Source: Atrichornis clamosus
Lineage: Eukaryota > Chordata > Aves > Passeriformes > Menuridae
Length of the DNA: 64,000 nt
Direction of reading: 5' to 3'
NCBI GenBank assembly: GCA_013400975.1
Contig: WBMZ01002724.1
Location: 1 to 64,000, forward strand
The number at the start of each line of letters is the position of its first letter. The stretch's first letter is position 1. The notes under the pieces were generated by a model. It saw only the letters and a list, made by a program, of their open reading frames with translations, was not told the DNA's origin and searched no databases. Both the position numbers and the translations under genes were made by a program. Below, one piece after another: positions 23,735 through 36,539 of the stretch.

Positions 23735-26700
23735 GTAAGTAATTAGGGGTTTTTTCCCAGCATTTTAACGTCATTTTAAGGTTGCAGGCAGATGCCTGAG
23801 GTGTACCTAGCAGGAGAGATGATGAGAACTTGCTGAGCGCGACATGAGAAGAGACAGAAGGTGGACAAATACAGAGAGAGAAGCTGGCAGAAGTTGCAAA
23901 CAGTACTGTGAGGCATTGTCTGGTCACAGCTGAGATGGAGACATGCAAGAGATGGCTGATCTTCAAGGGGCACATAGGGGCCTTCTAGGGAAAGGAATCT
24001 CACCAGGCCAGAGAAAAGCAGTGGCATTGCTTCTAGGGAGCCAGGAAGGAAGAATCAACTGGGTCTTTCAATCTGACAGATTCAGTTGTCCTTAACAAGT
24101 GTCCTTATTCTGCTGTGAGATTTGTACATTCCTTAGGTGAGTGAACAAAACCAAGTTCTTGTGTTATGTTCTTTAAGTAGACATTTTGCTAAATATCGTA
24201 AAAGTCATAAAACCTCAGTATCTTAAGTCAGTATCAAAAGCATTCTGAAATTAAGCTCCCTTCATTCTAAAATTCTACAGAGCCTAAATTTCTCTATAAA
24301 ATATATAATCAACCAAGAACGTTAGTTTAGACATCTTTATGGAATCTGGCCTTAGAATTCTCTCTTTATACACTTTAGATGTTTTGAATTTAACCCTAAT
24401 CTCACACAACTTTTGCATATTGAATTCCCAGTGAGAGGAACATACCCATATGCTTTGTATTTTTAAGTTTTTCATAAATACAACAATAAATAGGTAAAAC
24501 AAGTATTTTATTTTGTTAAATATTTATCAATACTTTTAGTATTTTTGTTAGCTGTGCTTCTCAGTGTTTCTCATTTTCTTTTACTCAGTTTTGCTTACGG
24601 TTACAATATTTATTTTCAGAGTCTTTTTCTTCTTTTTTATTTTAAAGGTTTTTTTCAGCTCTTTTTTTCAAGCTGTTTTTGAAAGTAGATAGTAAATACT
24701 TTAGGAGATAGAACATCTGTTTTGTACTAGATAATTTCATTTTAGTGCTGACAGCCTCACCAGTATGGCTTGGATATGTTATATTGGCATATTCTTCACT
24801 TGAATTGAACATGGTAGATCAAAGAGAAAGAGTAACTGCAAATTACAACTTCCTAATCTTCAGGTATTTCACCCCAGGGCAAAATAAGGACACTAGATAC
24901 AAGCTCTAACTCATTCTTTTGGAGAACTTAACACAGCAATGTTCTATTCTTCCCTCCATGCTTTTATTAAGGTGTTCGTGTCTCATGTATTGTTTCTTTG
25001 AAAGTCACCCTACTGTCCTGTATTCCTTGAGTACATGGGGACATAGAGTGAATTCGGCCCAGCTTGTTTTTGTAAAAGTTAGATATTTCATTAAATGCTT
25101 TCCATTAAGAGAAAGGCTCTATTAGTTAGTATCAGAAATAATTTAAAATAAATTTGATTTTTTCAGTGAATTTGACAGTTGTGTGAATGGATTTGACAGA
25201 GAAAAAGCAGATTGCAATTTTTTTGAAAAAAAAATTAATGTATTAAAGTGATCTGGAGGGAGGAATTATAGCAAAAAAAATGGAAAAACAAAGTAGTATA
25301 TGATTGGAAACCAGATGAATAAAGAAATAAAGTATGGATAAATAATATTAAATGCTAAATAGATCTGTTTTGCGCTCTTAAATTCTTTGTCATTGTGATA
25401 TATTAAAATCATGTAGACACAAAAGGATGACAATAGTTATGAAGGAAAAGTAGCCTACTGATTATATGTCACTTAACTAAATGGCTCTAAGTCTTGCCTT
25501 TTTTTTTTTTTGGTATTGTGGTTTATAGCAAGCAGAAAGGTTTATATCAAGAAGACTGCAGCTACATGAATTAAGAAAAAAATTTTTTCTGCTGATAACA
25601 CAAAAATATTGATCACCTCTGACCACTGTGGTCAAAGAAACATTATTCCATAACATGTCTTTGAATAGTTGGAAATATTAAAGTGTTTTCACAGAAATCA
25701 GTAATAGAAAGAGAATACTAGACTATTGTAGAGTGAAGTGGTTGTCTGGAGAGTTGGTAAGGTGTAACAATGTCATGCAGTTAAAACATTTTGTAGTTTT
25801 CAGGCATTTTCCTAAAGCTACTCTTTAACACATCTATCTCTCTCTATAAACACAATAAAGAGTCTATGAGACAATCACACCAGTGTCTCAGAAACAACCT
25901 ACCAGAATTATTCCTTTAATTTATTTTCTCTGCCTTGAATATTCCTTAATCACTTCATTTTTTAAAAAAAATCTGTATCTTTTTGTTAGTCTCTACATAA
26001 TAGATGAGTTTTCTTTGTGGTCACAGAAACAATCACCTCCTCCTCCTACTTCAATGTCATTTTAGAAGGTTTGTTTAGTTGCCCTAGGCTTTTATGAATT
26101 GAACCCAGATGTCTTTTCTCTTTGGAGTTGTTGAACATCCTGAACTAAACGTGTCCCTAGTGCAATAATTGAGTGGAAGAAAATGTTTTACTTCTATGTT
26201 GATACCTTTCAGGGCTTTTTATATGCTTGTTGCAAAGGCAGCTTTATTTAGGTACAAAAATATTTTTCCATAATAAAAAGAAAAAGAGAAACATAACAAA
26301 ACAAACAGACAAAGACAAAAACAGAACCCTCCAAGCCAGAAAAATGCCAAGATAAGTACTTAAAATATTCTGAGGCTTGGGGCATTTCAAGCTCAGAAGA
26401 CCAAAATAGGCAGAACTGAAAAGAGGCTCGTCAATGCTGCCACACACACTGTCAATCAACCAAAGCCTGGAAACAGCCACCTGGCTACACTCATCTCCCC
26501 AGGAGATGAAGGACTGCACTGCAAGACTGAATAACAGTGTGCACCATTCCCTAATTACAAAGCAAATCTATTTGTTGCTTTCTGCTTCTGGCAGGGTGAT
26601 GCTCTGCTTAACAGCTTTTGTTTATCCCACCCCCTTCTACAAAACACCTGCATTTTCCAGACTGGCACTTTTGCTGCCCTGGCCTTGTTTATGACCATAT

Positions 26701-29242
26701 GTCTCACCTGGTGGAAAGAACCCTGTGTTGACCCAATTTAAGCTCTAAAACCCTGTTCCTAACAACAGTAGCAGAGTTTGCATGTGCATTTGTCTGTCCC
26801 TGAAAAGCTCTGAATGCTTGGAAATCAGTTCACAATCTCAGAAGGACGTTAAGTACCAAAACCTTACTGCACTTATTTCTCATTCCACTTGAAAGTTTGC
26901 ACAACATTTGCTGTCATTTACTCTTCTTAATGCAGAGAAAGAGAAGGAAATCCCTTTAACTTGGAAATTGTTAATAATCGTAATATGAAATATTAGCCCC
27001 GTTTCTATGATACAATATAACAGATAAGAACAATTTTTGTGCAACTTAACATCTTGATTTTGGTTTGCTTCCCTGTTACTCATTATGTTGTTTTAATCTG
27101 CTTTAGGAAAAGCAAAATAAAACAAATAAAAATAAAAAAAAAGCCAGACCAATCAAAGGACCTTTTTGCAGATGATTTTCTGGTAAGAACAGTAGCCATA
27201 ATCATACCAATAATGCGTTTAGTTTAACTCTGATTTCAGCTAACAGAATCTGACAGCCTTTCGCTGAGTCTCTTGTTCTTAACTGTGCTACAACTATAAC
27301 TCTACTTTTATTATATTAGACATGATACTGATATATTTTAAACGGCCTAGTAATTACAGTAATGCCCTTAGGCTACTGCTAATTTCAACTTCAGCTTTCA
27401 TCTAAGTTCACTTAAGCATATGTGTGCATGTGAAAAGGAAAACAAATGGAATCTTCGGAAGTTTGTCAATTTAAAACCATTTCAAAAAAAAAAATTCATA
27501 AACCAATCCTTAAGGTAACCTAATATTTCCAAGCTGACAATAATGAAACACTATTTAATCATAACTGTTTCTTAATATACAAATGAAATGGAATCATCTT
27601 AGCTCTTCCATGTGCTACTATGCTTGCTTTTTTTTTTTTTTCAGGTCTTGACTAATAAATTATCAGCAGGGTAGAAGCAACATATTAAGTCAATTAACTG
27701 GGTAGAAAACTGGATCTGATTAAGTGTAACCTACTTCTGCTTCTTGACAGCATATATGCTGTAGGAAAATTTAAAAAATAAAATCGAATTTCGATTCTCA
27801 GATAAGAAATTTTATGGGATTTTTTTTAAAGACGAAGAATTAAAAAAGGAAGAAATAATCTCATCAAGCACCTGAAACAAGTTACATTGGCAACAGCAAA
27901 TAAGTGAAGGCAAAATTAACTTTTCTTTTCCTCTCCTTCATATACCAAAGTGTACAAAGGCTTTATTTTTAATCTTTAAAATTTCATGAAAATAAAAACA
28001 TGAAACCAGTTACAGTGTACTAATTTTTTTATACTCAGCTGGTATTTGCAAAAGTGATTAATCGTCACAATGTGGATTTGTGCCAGTGGTGTTTGCTTTG
28101 TTTTCTGAATAATGACTTGAAAGCTTTTTGTGCTCCTTCTCAGTTTCACTGTCATATGAAGCTATTCACAACAAAGCAAAAGAAATGTGAAGCAATAAGG
28201 GGAATGTCCATAGAGTTTCTTTGTTTTCTCTGTCTCTTTAAACACAGGATGTGGTTTTAATTTGTGAGTCTGACCTCCAAAGTTATTTTCTTTAAATTTT
28301 AAAAGAAACAGGCTTTCAGAAATGTTTGTGGTTTCCCATATATATATGTATATAATCTAGGTATGGATTTGTTTGCTGATTCACAATAACAGTATACACT
28401 CCCTCTGGCATTGTTGGATTACTCCTGTCTCCATATGTGAGAAAGGTGTTACATCTTTACAAATATGTAGCTAGATAAGTAATGAGCATCTGGTAAAAAA
28501 CCATTTTTTTTTTTTAACTGAACTTGCCGTATCTTTAAGCATCTAAAGTGCCTTTTATAACAGTTCTACAAACATCAGTCACAAGACTGATAGAGGAAAG
28601 AAACCTAGGAGGGAAAAAAAAGGCAAAAAGTAGAAGGAAGAAAAACTAGTGATCTCTGGTCACTTTTCAAAGTATTTAGGCTTAACTTTCGGGGGTGTAA
28701 GCCCCACACTGGCAATTTAGGGACTTATTCTGTACAAGGAGGGAATCTGTCCCCTTGTTTTAACAGAGAATAGCAACTCACTACTATAATTTTCTTCAGA
28801 GAACAATTTGATTGAAGTTGGGAATTGAGAAACAGTTCCTATGCCTACTGATTTTCTGCTCATAAAATCAGTTTATAATATTTTTACTGAGGTATAAGTA
28901 TCAAAACTTGAGTACTGGCAGACCCCTTTAAAAGCTTATCTGTTGTGTTGCTGCAATAAAAAGAGTTGGTTTTGCCAATCTAATACCAAAGGAAGTCAAA
29001 TAGTATGGGCCAGCTATGATTTGTGGAGATGCAAACAGGCTGTTGTATTTATTTTGAAAATTAAAGGAAAAAAATCCTTCCCTTTTTTGTCAAAGATTGA
29101 ACTAGGCTACCATTTAAAGACCTCATATTTTGTATGCTTTCCTTACAAATTTAGTTCTTTCTGTCATGGAAATGCTGCAGGTAGAGAGGACTCCTGTTCA
29201 TGCCATCTACGTTGGGCTGTGTTTCAGTACATGAATAATGTA

Positions 29243-29262
29243 TGTGTGTGCATGCACACACA
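29243..29262. repeat. Perfect 20-bp TG/CA palindrome
   Basis: TGTGTGTGCATGCACACACA is a perfect palindrome of alternating purine and pyrimidine centred on GCATGC, and (CA)n continues to about 29266. Such sequence can adopt Z-DNA or extrude a cruciform. Confidence 0.9.
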
Positions 29263-29958
29263 CACAGAGCATCCTAAAGGTCATTCCAGGAGAAAACGCA
29301 TTCTAAAATGACTAAGATAGGACTTGCTTTGCCATTAGAAACATAATAGATGACTATTAATTAACATATGCATACAGAAGGATTATTTTTAGGATGCTGA
29401 TTTCCTTAGAACAGGGTGCTGAGCAAAGAGCTTGAACCATTTAAATAACATTTAAGAAAACTTGGGTGAAAGAAGGGAGAAGTAAAATTATATAATTTTA
29501 TGATCCTGCTTTTCAGATGCCATTTGAAGATCTCTACATCATGTTTTCATCAATTCTCACCTTCACAACAGCTCAAAGCCTTTTTGTTCATATATTACAC
29601 TATTTCTGTTAGCAAAAAATCTCCCTAATACACAGACAGATATTAATGATCCACATTACTTTCCACTTAAAAAGAAAGAAATGCATAAACAACTAGATAT
29701 ATCTCCAGGGGGGATTTTGTTTTTTATAATCCCTTATATAAGTTGCTTGTTTTGATATCTCCTCTTTGTGACACCTGTGCCTGATTGCAGATGTGTATTT
29801 AATGCCAGGTTGATCCTTAAAAGATAGTTTATATTTCCATCTAATTCAAGCAAATGACAGCAATGTTTCTCCTAGATTTGTACAAACACAATTTCATAGG
29901 TATATTTTTGGTGCTGTTATGAGTTATAGAAATAGACTAAATAATTAATATTCCTGAG

Positions 29959-29988
29959 TGGGTTTTTTTGGTTTTTTTTTTTTTTTTT
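29959..29988. repeat. Poly-T tract
   Basis: Two T runs are separated by GG, the longer being 17 T at 29972-29988. No target duplication or retroelement body is seen beside it. Confidence 0.9.
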
Positions 29989-30429
29989 GCTATGGATGGG
30001 CTGATATGACACTTGTGGATCAACCCAAAGAGAGAAATAAATAAAATTGATACCAGAATTACCCGTTCATGCCAGTTAAAACTTTTGCTTCAGTTTTTGT
30101 TTTGGCAGAAATAAAAATTTTTAAGTTTTAAAATTTTTTACAAATTCTTGTGAATCAAGTAATAGAATATATCATTTCCTGTGAGACACCCGAAGTAATA
30201 CAGCTAAATAATAAGCAATAATATGTGCATCAATATAATTTTTAGGTATCTAGGGTTTATCCAACACCTTTAAGATGATTTTTAACTCCATATTCATGTG
30301 TTCTGTTACTTATGATTTTTAATTTTCCAACACTATCAAATGTGGTCTTTTTCAATGTACATCCATTCAAAAGTATGCAGAAATGCATCTTCTGGCATTC
30401 TTCTTCTTTGTCTAGACAGTTAAACTAAA

Positions 30430-30525
30430 CAAAGGCAGTTGGACTAGATTTAAGCAGTTGGACCAGATGGTCACTGTGGGTTCCTTCTAAATCAACTGTT
30501 CTATTCTGTTCTATTTTTCCAAGCT
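30430..30525 (+). mobile_element. CR1 LINE 3' terminus
   Basis: The plus strand contains the CR1 3'-end phrase ('gcagttggactagat ... gaccagatggtcactgtgggttccttct') and ends in short 'ctgttctatt' repeats, the terminal repeat type of CR1. The phrase GCAGTTGGAC(T/C)AGAT is duplicated at 30435 and 30453 (18-base period). Only about 100 bases survive. Confidence 0.8.
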
Positions 30526-30821
30526 TATCACTTTGATAAAACTATTCCTCTATTAGCATCTTTCTATTATACCTACAATAAGATACTCATCCAGATGACT
30601 GTCATAGTCTATTTTGTCCTTAATTGTTATCTCTTAAAGGTTAACAATGTGTGAAAAGCCCAATTCTCATCTGTCTTCATCATAACCCATGCAGGTTGCA
30701 TTTCAAACACTACCTTAGGGCTTTCTGCCATGATGTACCTCATGCATGGAATAAAATCTTAAACGGTAGCATAGACAGCTCATTGGTCTTTCTAAAATGT
30801 TATTTAACCAGGTTACCTGGG

Positions 30822-30901
30822 ATATAGAAATGATAATAGAAATGATAAAGAAATGATAATGATAATGATAATAGAAATGATAATGATATAGAAATGATAA
30901 T
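30822..30901. repeat. GATAAT/GAAATGATAAT low-order tandem repeat
   Basis: About 80 bases made of interleaved GATAAT, AGAAATGATAA and GATATAGAAATGATAA units. The mixed unit lengths suggest an expanding microsatellite, likely length-polymorphic. Confidence 0.85.
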
Positions 30902-32117
30902 GCCTATATGGTTAGAATTTTCTTAGCTACAGATTCTTAAAAAACACATTTCTCCTTTCAGAAATTTAGTCCCCTTTTCACTCCTGAGTTGGATTCATTG
31001 ACGGTATCTATTGCACAATTGTGCCTTACCTACCTGGCTGTCCTTTTGATTGCAATATCCAGCTGCTTCTAAAGCAAACCCAGTTTGAAGATGTGGGGAC
31101 AACTCTGAGAAAGACAATGCAGGCAAGATTTCACTAGCCTTGACTCCTACTTCTCTACATGTGTTCCAGCAGGATTTCTGCCTCAGAGACTCCATCTCCT
31201 CTCATAGCAGCCAGAACAAGCAATGTATTATTTGGTTTTTCCTCTATAAAAGCCATGATTTCAGGGGAGAATAGCAATTCTCTCAGAGAGTGATAGAAAA
31301 CTCCATCTGGATAAAAATGCTCTACAAGCTGGCTATAGCTGATCTGCTACATCCATTGGCCATCATGACAGGGACAGGCTTTGTGGTGTATTCAACAATG
31401 ATGCTGCAATCTGTCTTCCCTCTTGCTTTGCTGTCTAGTGGATGTACCTGCCTAAAAATTCACTAGAAACTGAAGTAGGAGTCCTTTGCGTCTGCAGTAG
31501 AAGAGCAGTAGGGACAGGAATGGACCTGTGCAGAAGCTTCCTCTAGAAACAGGGAAAGGAATTTATGTTTTTATGTTTCCTAGACATAAGAGAATACCTC
31601 AGACTGTTTTTCGTCTGTGAAGTCACAGTTTAAACTCTTCATAGCTAGTATTTCTAAGATAAATTATTACTACATCCCTTCAATCTGATCCCAAAAAACA
31701 AATTTAATAAAATAAGTCCCAGCTTGCTGAAAACTGGATTGTCAAAAGCTTGATTCCTCTCTAGAATTATGTGTTGGATAGGTTAATTATTTCATTAAAA
31801 AATAAACAAAATTGAAATGCATGCATAAAATTCTGGCACGTTTTCAGTGGCATTTAGAGCTCTCTGTCCCCTTTAATGAAAATTGTTTTAAAATGGCTTG
31901 AAACATAACTTTTTATTTTCCCCCACAGATTGTTTGGATAAATATTTAACTACATGCAGAAAAAAAATGACTGTGATAATAAATGAAAAAGAGGTATAAA
32001 ATTACAAGAACTGAAGGCAATAATTTGTTTCTAACATTAAAAAAATTTCTCGCCTTCTCCAAGAAGGCTTGCCAAAAGCAAGCTATGAAATATATAATAT
32101 TTTCTTTGTGCCCTGCA
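30902..32117. other. Unique non-coding DNA
   Basis: The 31,000-31,560 part is less AT-rich than its surroundings, but I recognise neither a gene nor a repeat in it. The 66-codon minus frame at 30995-31195 has no family resemblance. Confidence 0.5.
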
Positions 32118-32330
32118 TAGAGGAATTGCAGAATGGTTTGGGTTGGAAGGGATCTTAATGAGCATCTAGTTACAACCTTAGTGCCATGGGCAGAGCACCT
32201 TTCACTAGACCAGGTTGTTCAAAGCCCCATGGACTTGAACACTTCCAGGTATGGGGCAAACACAACTTCTCTGGACAACCTGTTCTAGTGACTTGCCACC
32301 TTCCCAGCGAAAAAGTTCAGGGAGCTCAGA
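32118..32330 (-). mobile_element. CR1 LINE 3' end, well preserved
   Basis: The plus strand reads 'gcagaatggtttgggttggaagggatctt', then 'catctagttacaacc', 'ccatgggcag', 'cactagaccaggttgttcaaagcccc', 'cttgaacacttccagg' and 'acaacttctctgg'. This is the classic reverse-complemented 3' end of CR1 and the clearest bird-specific signal in the window. Two short gaps are visible: near 32,195, and near 32,230 where the 'tccaacctggc' block is missing. Confidence 0.95.
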
Positions 32331-34808
32331 GGTGGGGAAATAATTGAGTTATGGGGAAAAAGGTGTCGTATCCCATGGATACATGTGGTTAAACTTTTAT
32401 ACTGGCTGGGTCTATGACATTTCTCTCCAAAAAGTCTTCCAACACAAAACCAGTAAAAGTCTAGTGAAAGGAGATATACACTGAGCAGTGCTTATGGAGC
32501 AGGTACAATTCAGTTTTCTCAAATGTGCTTCAGTTCCTCAGTTGTCCATCACATTCATTGATATTAAGGCAAAAATTTTGAAAAACACTTTTCCTCTTTT
32601 ATTTATTGCCTCAGCAGAGATGAAACTACATAAATAGAGGGCACATTTGTGCTAGTATTAATATTAGAAGTCATCAACCTTACACTAATATTTATATTTA
32701 GTATCAGTAATCAGTAAGAGTAATGTAATTTCCAGATGTGTCTACATTTTCCTGTGGCAGAGCCCCTTGTTGGAATGATTATATTCAAAAGGTCCATAAA
32801 TCATTGACAGAAAACTTGGCCTCTGGAGTAATAATTTGTCAGAAGCAAAAAGAAAGGTGAATTGAGGCACTTTTGAGAATCACTGTACAGTCTTTAATTC
32901 ATTTGGAAACAGACAGTTTTTTCTTCTTGAGGATCTGTGAATCAGGGTGGCTGTGCATTATGGGCACACAAGGCACTTATTTTGTACAAGGCTCTATGTT
33001 ACACAGCTGTAAGGTAGGAATAATTGGAATTTCCCTTCTTTAACAGTATTTTAAGGAGAGGTATGTGTAAAACTTCAAACACTGTGATTGCTAGATCAGA
33101 AGAAGTTTATTTCCACAGGGAATTTTGACTGTGTCATAAGTGGAGAAATTGGATATCAATTTTATAATATTCTTTGACTTAGAAATCTCTTGTTTAAATA
33201 AAATGTTTTGCATCTCATGATACTGTATTTTTGGTTGGTTTTTTTTTCTTTTTCTCTTGCTTCTCCTCCCTGCTCCCCAACCCCCCACAATCCACTTAAA
33301 GTCTTACTGAAACAGCTTATTGTGAAATTTCAAACTTCTGTATGATATACACTGTCTGGATCCATCCCAACCAGAAGATCATTAGTAAGGCAGCAAATGC
33401 TGCTGTGAACAAGTAACCACTTTAATAAGCCAGACTTAAGAATTTCAGCATTTGAAACCTTCAAAGCCTTTTCTCTATTTTTATTTTTGTCATGCTACAG
33501 CTACAGTTCTTGATCTGGAGTCAAAAGCAAGTGTGATACAATTTCCCTGGCCTCAAGCATAAAAATTGCTAACAGCATTGTGTCTCTGTTATGGAATGCA
33601 GTATCTGTCTGTGTCTGTGTATGAAAGTAAGTTGACCCAAAAAAAGGAGATCAAACAAGGAAAGTGTTACTGTAGATATATTTCCCCTATGGCTAAAAGA
33701 GTATCTGTCAAAAAAGAGTATCTTGAGCTTTTAATTAAATATTAATATAAAGGAGAAGAAAAGTATCCCATTTAGTTGCTTTCCTCAAGCACTAAATATA
33801 CAGCATGGATGTGTATGCACAAATTATATTATTTTCAGCAAATAGGGTTCCATAATAGATTTTTTTTTTTTTAAGTGTTCATCTTAAATGTGAGCAAATG
33901 GTAACAGATGTAGTGGCAATTCTACATCTCATTAGTTTACATACTGCCTTGAAGGTTACAGGCAAACTTAATTTCAGGCGTCCGGTACTCTTACCCTCCT
34001 CAACACACATATTCAATTAAAATCCCTTCCTTTCCAAGAGCAGCTTCCACAAAGAAATGGATTCAGCATGCTTTCCTGTGAGTGCCTGAATCAGAGCTGT
34101 AGAAGTGCTAAAACGCATATGACATGCTCTGGTGTTGCCATGTGTAAGTCCACCTCAGCATGTTTCCAGTTCGGAGATTGTCTGCTAAGTACACGTGAAC
34201 TGCTGAAACTCTCATCTTACAGTATGAAAACCTTTAAGCTTTAAATTTCAATTAGCTATGACATACAATACTTAAAGCATAAGCAGGTTACATATTTCGG
34301 CAACTAAAAAAAATTAAAAAGGCAGCGGAAATAAATAAATTTTTAATACTGTGTGTCTTTGTTGGGTTAAATAAATTGATAAATGAAGAGCGTTATTGCT
34401 TTTTCTAAGAACCAGCTAAAAACATGACCTCAAGCCAAATGCGAAGAAAATATGAAGACTGATTTCTGTGTTGCACAAATTTAGAACTGACTGTGACAAG
34501 CATCCAGCTGAGCCTTACTGGCCACAGAACAGTCTCAATACTGCAAATCATTATGTTTCACAGAAATCAGCAGGACTCCTCATGTGAGAGCATGTTCTCA
34601 TTTGCATCAAATATTTGTAGAAGACAGTTCCTCAATCAGATGTTACATGTGACAAAAACATGTTGGTCCCATCTAGAAAATCCATTTATATACTTTGAGG
34701 CCTCTGCAGATTTGTTTTATTCTCTGTAGTGTTTGACAAGCAGCTAAGTGACCTAGCAATATTTACCTCACACTTGAAGCCTTTAAAACTTTCAGTGAAC
34801 CCCTGATT

Positions 34809-34827
34809 AAAAAAAAAAAAAAAAAAA
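34809..34827. repeat. Poly-A run (19 A)
   Basis: A homopolymer with no polyadenylation signal or gene-like body upstream, so it is not a processed pseudogene tail as far as can be seen. Confidence 0.9.
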
Positions 34828-35560
34828 GGGTAGGGAGAAGGGATAATCAGTAGCACAGCATTCAGGAGACCTACATTTCAATTCTCACTTTCTCTCACCC
34901 CCTGTACTGGTAAAGCTGTTGAGGCAGCTGTTCAGTGTTGCCTGTCGTTTGGTTACCATTCAGCAATGACCTCTACACAAACAGTTGGTGATGCTGATGA
35001 GAACCAAACTGCAATTTCCCTCTTAGGCCTTGACAGTGATAAAGATGGAAGGAAGTTCCATGGTAGTCTGAGATGCTAGAAATCCTATCTCAGAGTCCAA
35101 ACATATGTTTATAGTAGTATTGTTAACATTTGCTCTTTTACCATTAGCCTGGGTATATGCATTTCTCTTTAAAACTCTCTCTTGGAAAGAGATGATTATG
35201 CTATGGCTTTAGCTTTCAGTTACAAAGCTCTCCTTTCTGATTACAAAGAAATGGTAAAAACAGATTCAAACCTGTGAAAAGGCAACAAGTGTTTCTGGGA
35301 TTGTTTACCTAATTTGTGTTAAAATAACTACAGAAAAAAGTAACAGTCCCCACTTGCTACTCAAAGCCACACTTTGCCCTTAAAATAAGTATTTAATTAT
35401 AATTTCTAGGCTATCAATGAATTTGAAGACAGCATTATACTCCTCTTGTTATTTTATATAAAAAGGAAAAAGTTAAATTCTTCTCTCTCTTCCATTCCTT
35501 CTTTTTCTGTATTCCTTCCTTTCAAGACCAAAACATCCTTTTAAAGGTCGAGATATTTTT

Positions 35561-35596
35561 AAGTATTTTTAAAACTCCAAGTATTTTTAAAACTTG
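35561..35596. repeat. 18-bp tandem duplication
   Basis: AAGTATTTTTAAAACT occurs at 35561-35576 and again at 35579-35594. It is a simple local duplication. Confidence 0.85.
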
Positions 35597-36052
35597 CATC
35601 ATTTTAGATTGCTTTTTGTAAGGGAGAGGTTTTTTATCAAGATTTCTCAGGAAATGGGTTCACTACTCTAACAGAAACCTGAATCTCAAATCAGGTTCCA
35701 ATAATGCAGACATTTCAAAATATTTAAACAAATGTTGATATCATGCTGGTTGCCAAGGGACATTACATTTGAGGAGACTTTCCCTGTTTTTTCTTTAACA
35801 GTCCAATAATATGTTACACCTCTCCTGATGTGCAGCGTCGTGACAGTACATTCTGCAAAATTTATGAACGTGACCTGTTTTATTGGATTATGTAGAACTA
35901 CTCAGAAGAAAATCTTTCTTTTTATGGCAATTGCATTAGCTGTAAATGATTGGAAGGATGGTAGAATTTTGGCTGAAAAAAACCCCCAAAAAATGAATAT
36001 GACAAAAGTATAATGAAAGATCTTTCAATAAATCATATAAAATAGGATTTTT

Positions 36053-36090
36053 GGGTTGGTTTGGGGGGTTTTGGGTTTTTTTTGGGGGGG
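36053..36090 (+). repeat. G/T-rich tract with G-runs
   Basis: G runs at 36053-36055, 36063-36068, 36073-36075 and 36084-36090 are separated by T-rich loops of 7, 4 and 8 bases. It falls just outside the strict G-quadruplex rule because of the last loop, but a folded form is plausible. Confidence 0.7.
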
Positions 36091-36500
36091 AGTGTTTATA
36101 GGAAACAAGAGGAGACCTTTTAGTTCCGTGAAAAATAGGTACATTTCATTGTGCTGTAAAGATCAGAGAGAAAGTCAGAAAATAAAAATTCTAAAAAACT
36201 GGTTTTGTAAAACAACTGGCCTTTGAGAAAGATAATGAGATTTGTTCTGTTTAAAAACATTTGGAAATAAATGACATACATAGAGGGTTGATCACTGGTA
36301 TTTACTCATGTTTCAGGGCTGCTGAGAAGATATACAAATCTGAATAAAAGGGTTGTGCACCTCACCTCTAACAGTTCTAACAATGTAATGCCCACAAACT
36401 AGAGGAGTTAGAGTTAAATTAAAAGGAAAGCCTTTGTGATTTTTTCAATCTTTTAACCAATCTTTAAATAGGATTTCTATTCTAAGCAGAACTATTTGAG

Positions 36501-36539
36501 CAAAGATCATTCTCAAAGATCATGTTCAAAGATCTATGT
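36501..36539. repeat. 13-bp imperfect array, 3 copies
   Basis: CAAAGATC starts at 36501, 36514 and 36527, with following bases ATTCT, ATGTT and TATGT. The CAAAG cores resemble TCF/LEF or SOX-type half sites, but function is unknown. Confidence 0.8.

Larger units (their letters stand above)
20931..30425. other. Unique AT-rich non-coding DNA
   Basis: No host gene is supported. Contents are an A/C-rich simple stretch at 23384-23446, a candidate splice-bracketed segment at 23598-23734, a TG/CA palindrome at 29243-29262 and a T17 run at 29972-29988. Open frames such as 28943-29311 show no family resemblance. Confidence 0.55.

Noticed and set aside
27039..27227. LFADDF phrase resembling a reverse-transcriptase catalytic box, followed by a CTG|GTAAGA donor
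   Set aside because: No other pol landmark lies upstream or downstream in order, and the frame is short and A-rich. Taken as chance.
27624..27644. Ideal-looking splice acceptor (T-run then CAG)
   Set aside because: The downstream sequence hits stops at once and has no nearby donor of quality. A T homopolymer explains the tract.
34801..34830. Poly-A run as a processed-pseudogene tail
   Set aside because: No AATAAA within the expected distance, no gene-like body upstream and no flanking duplication.
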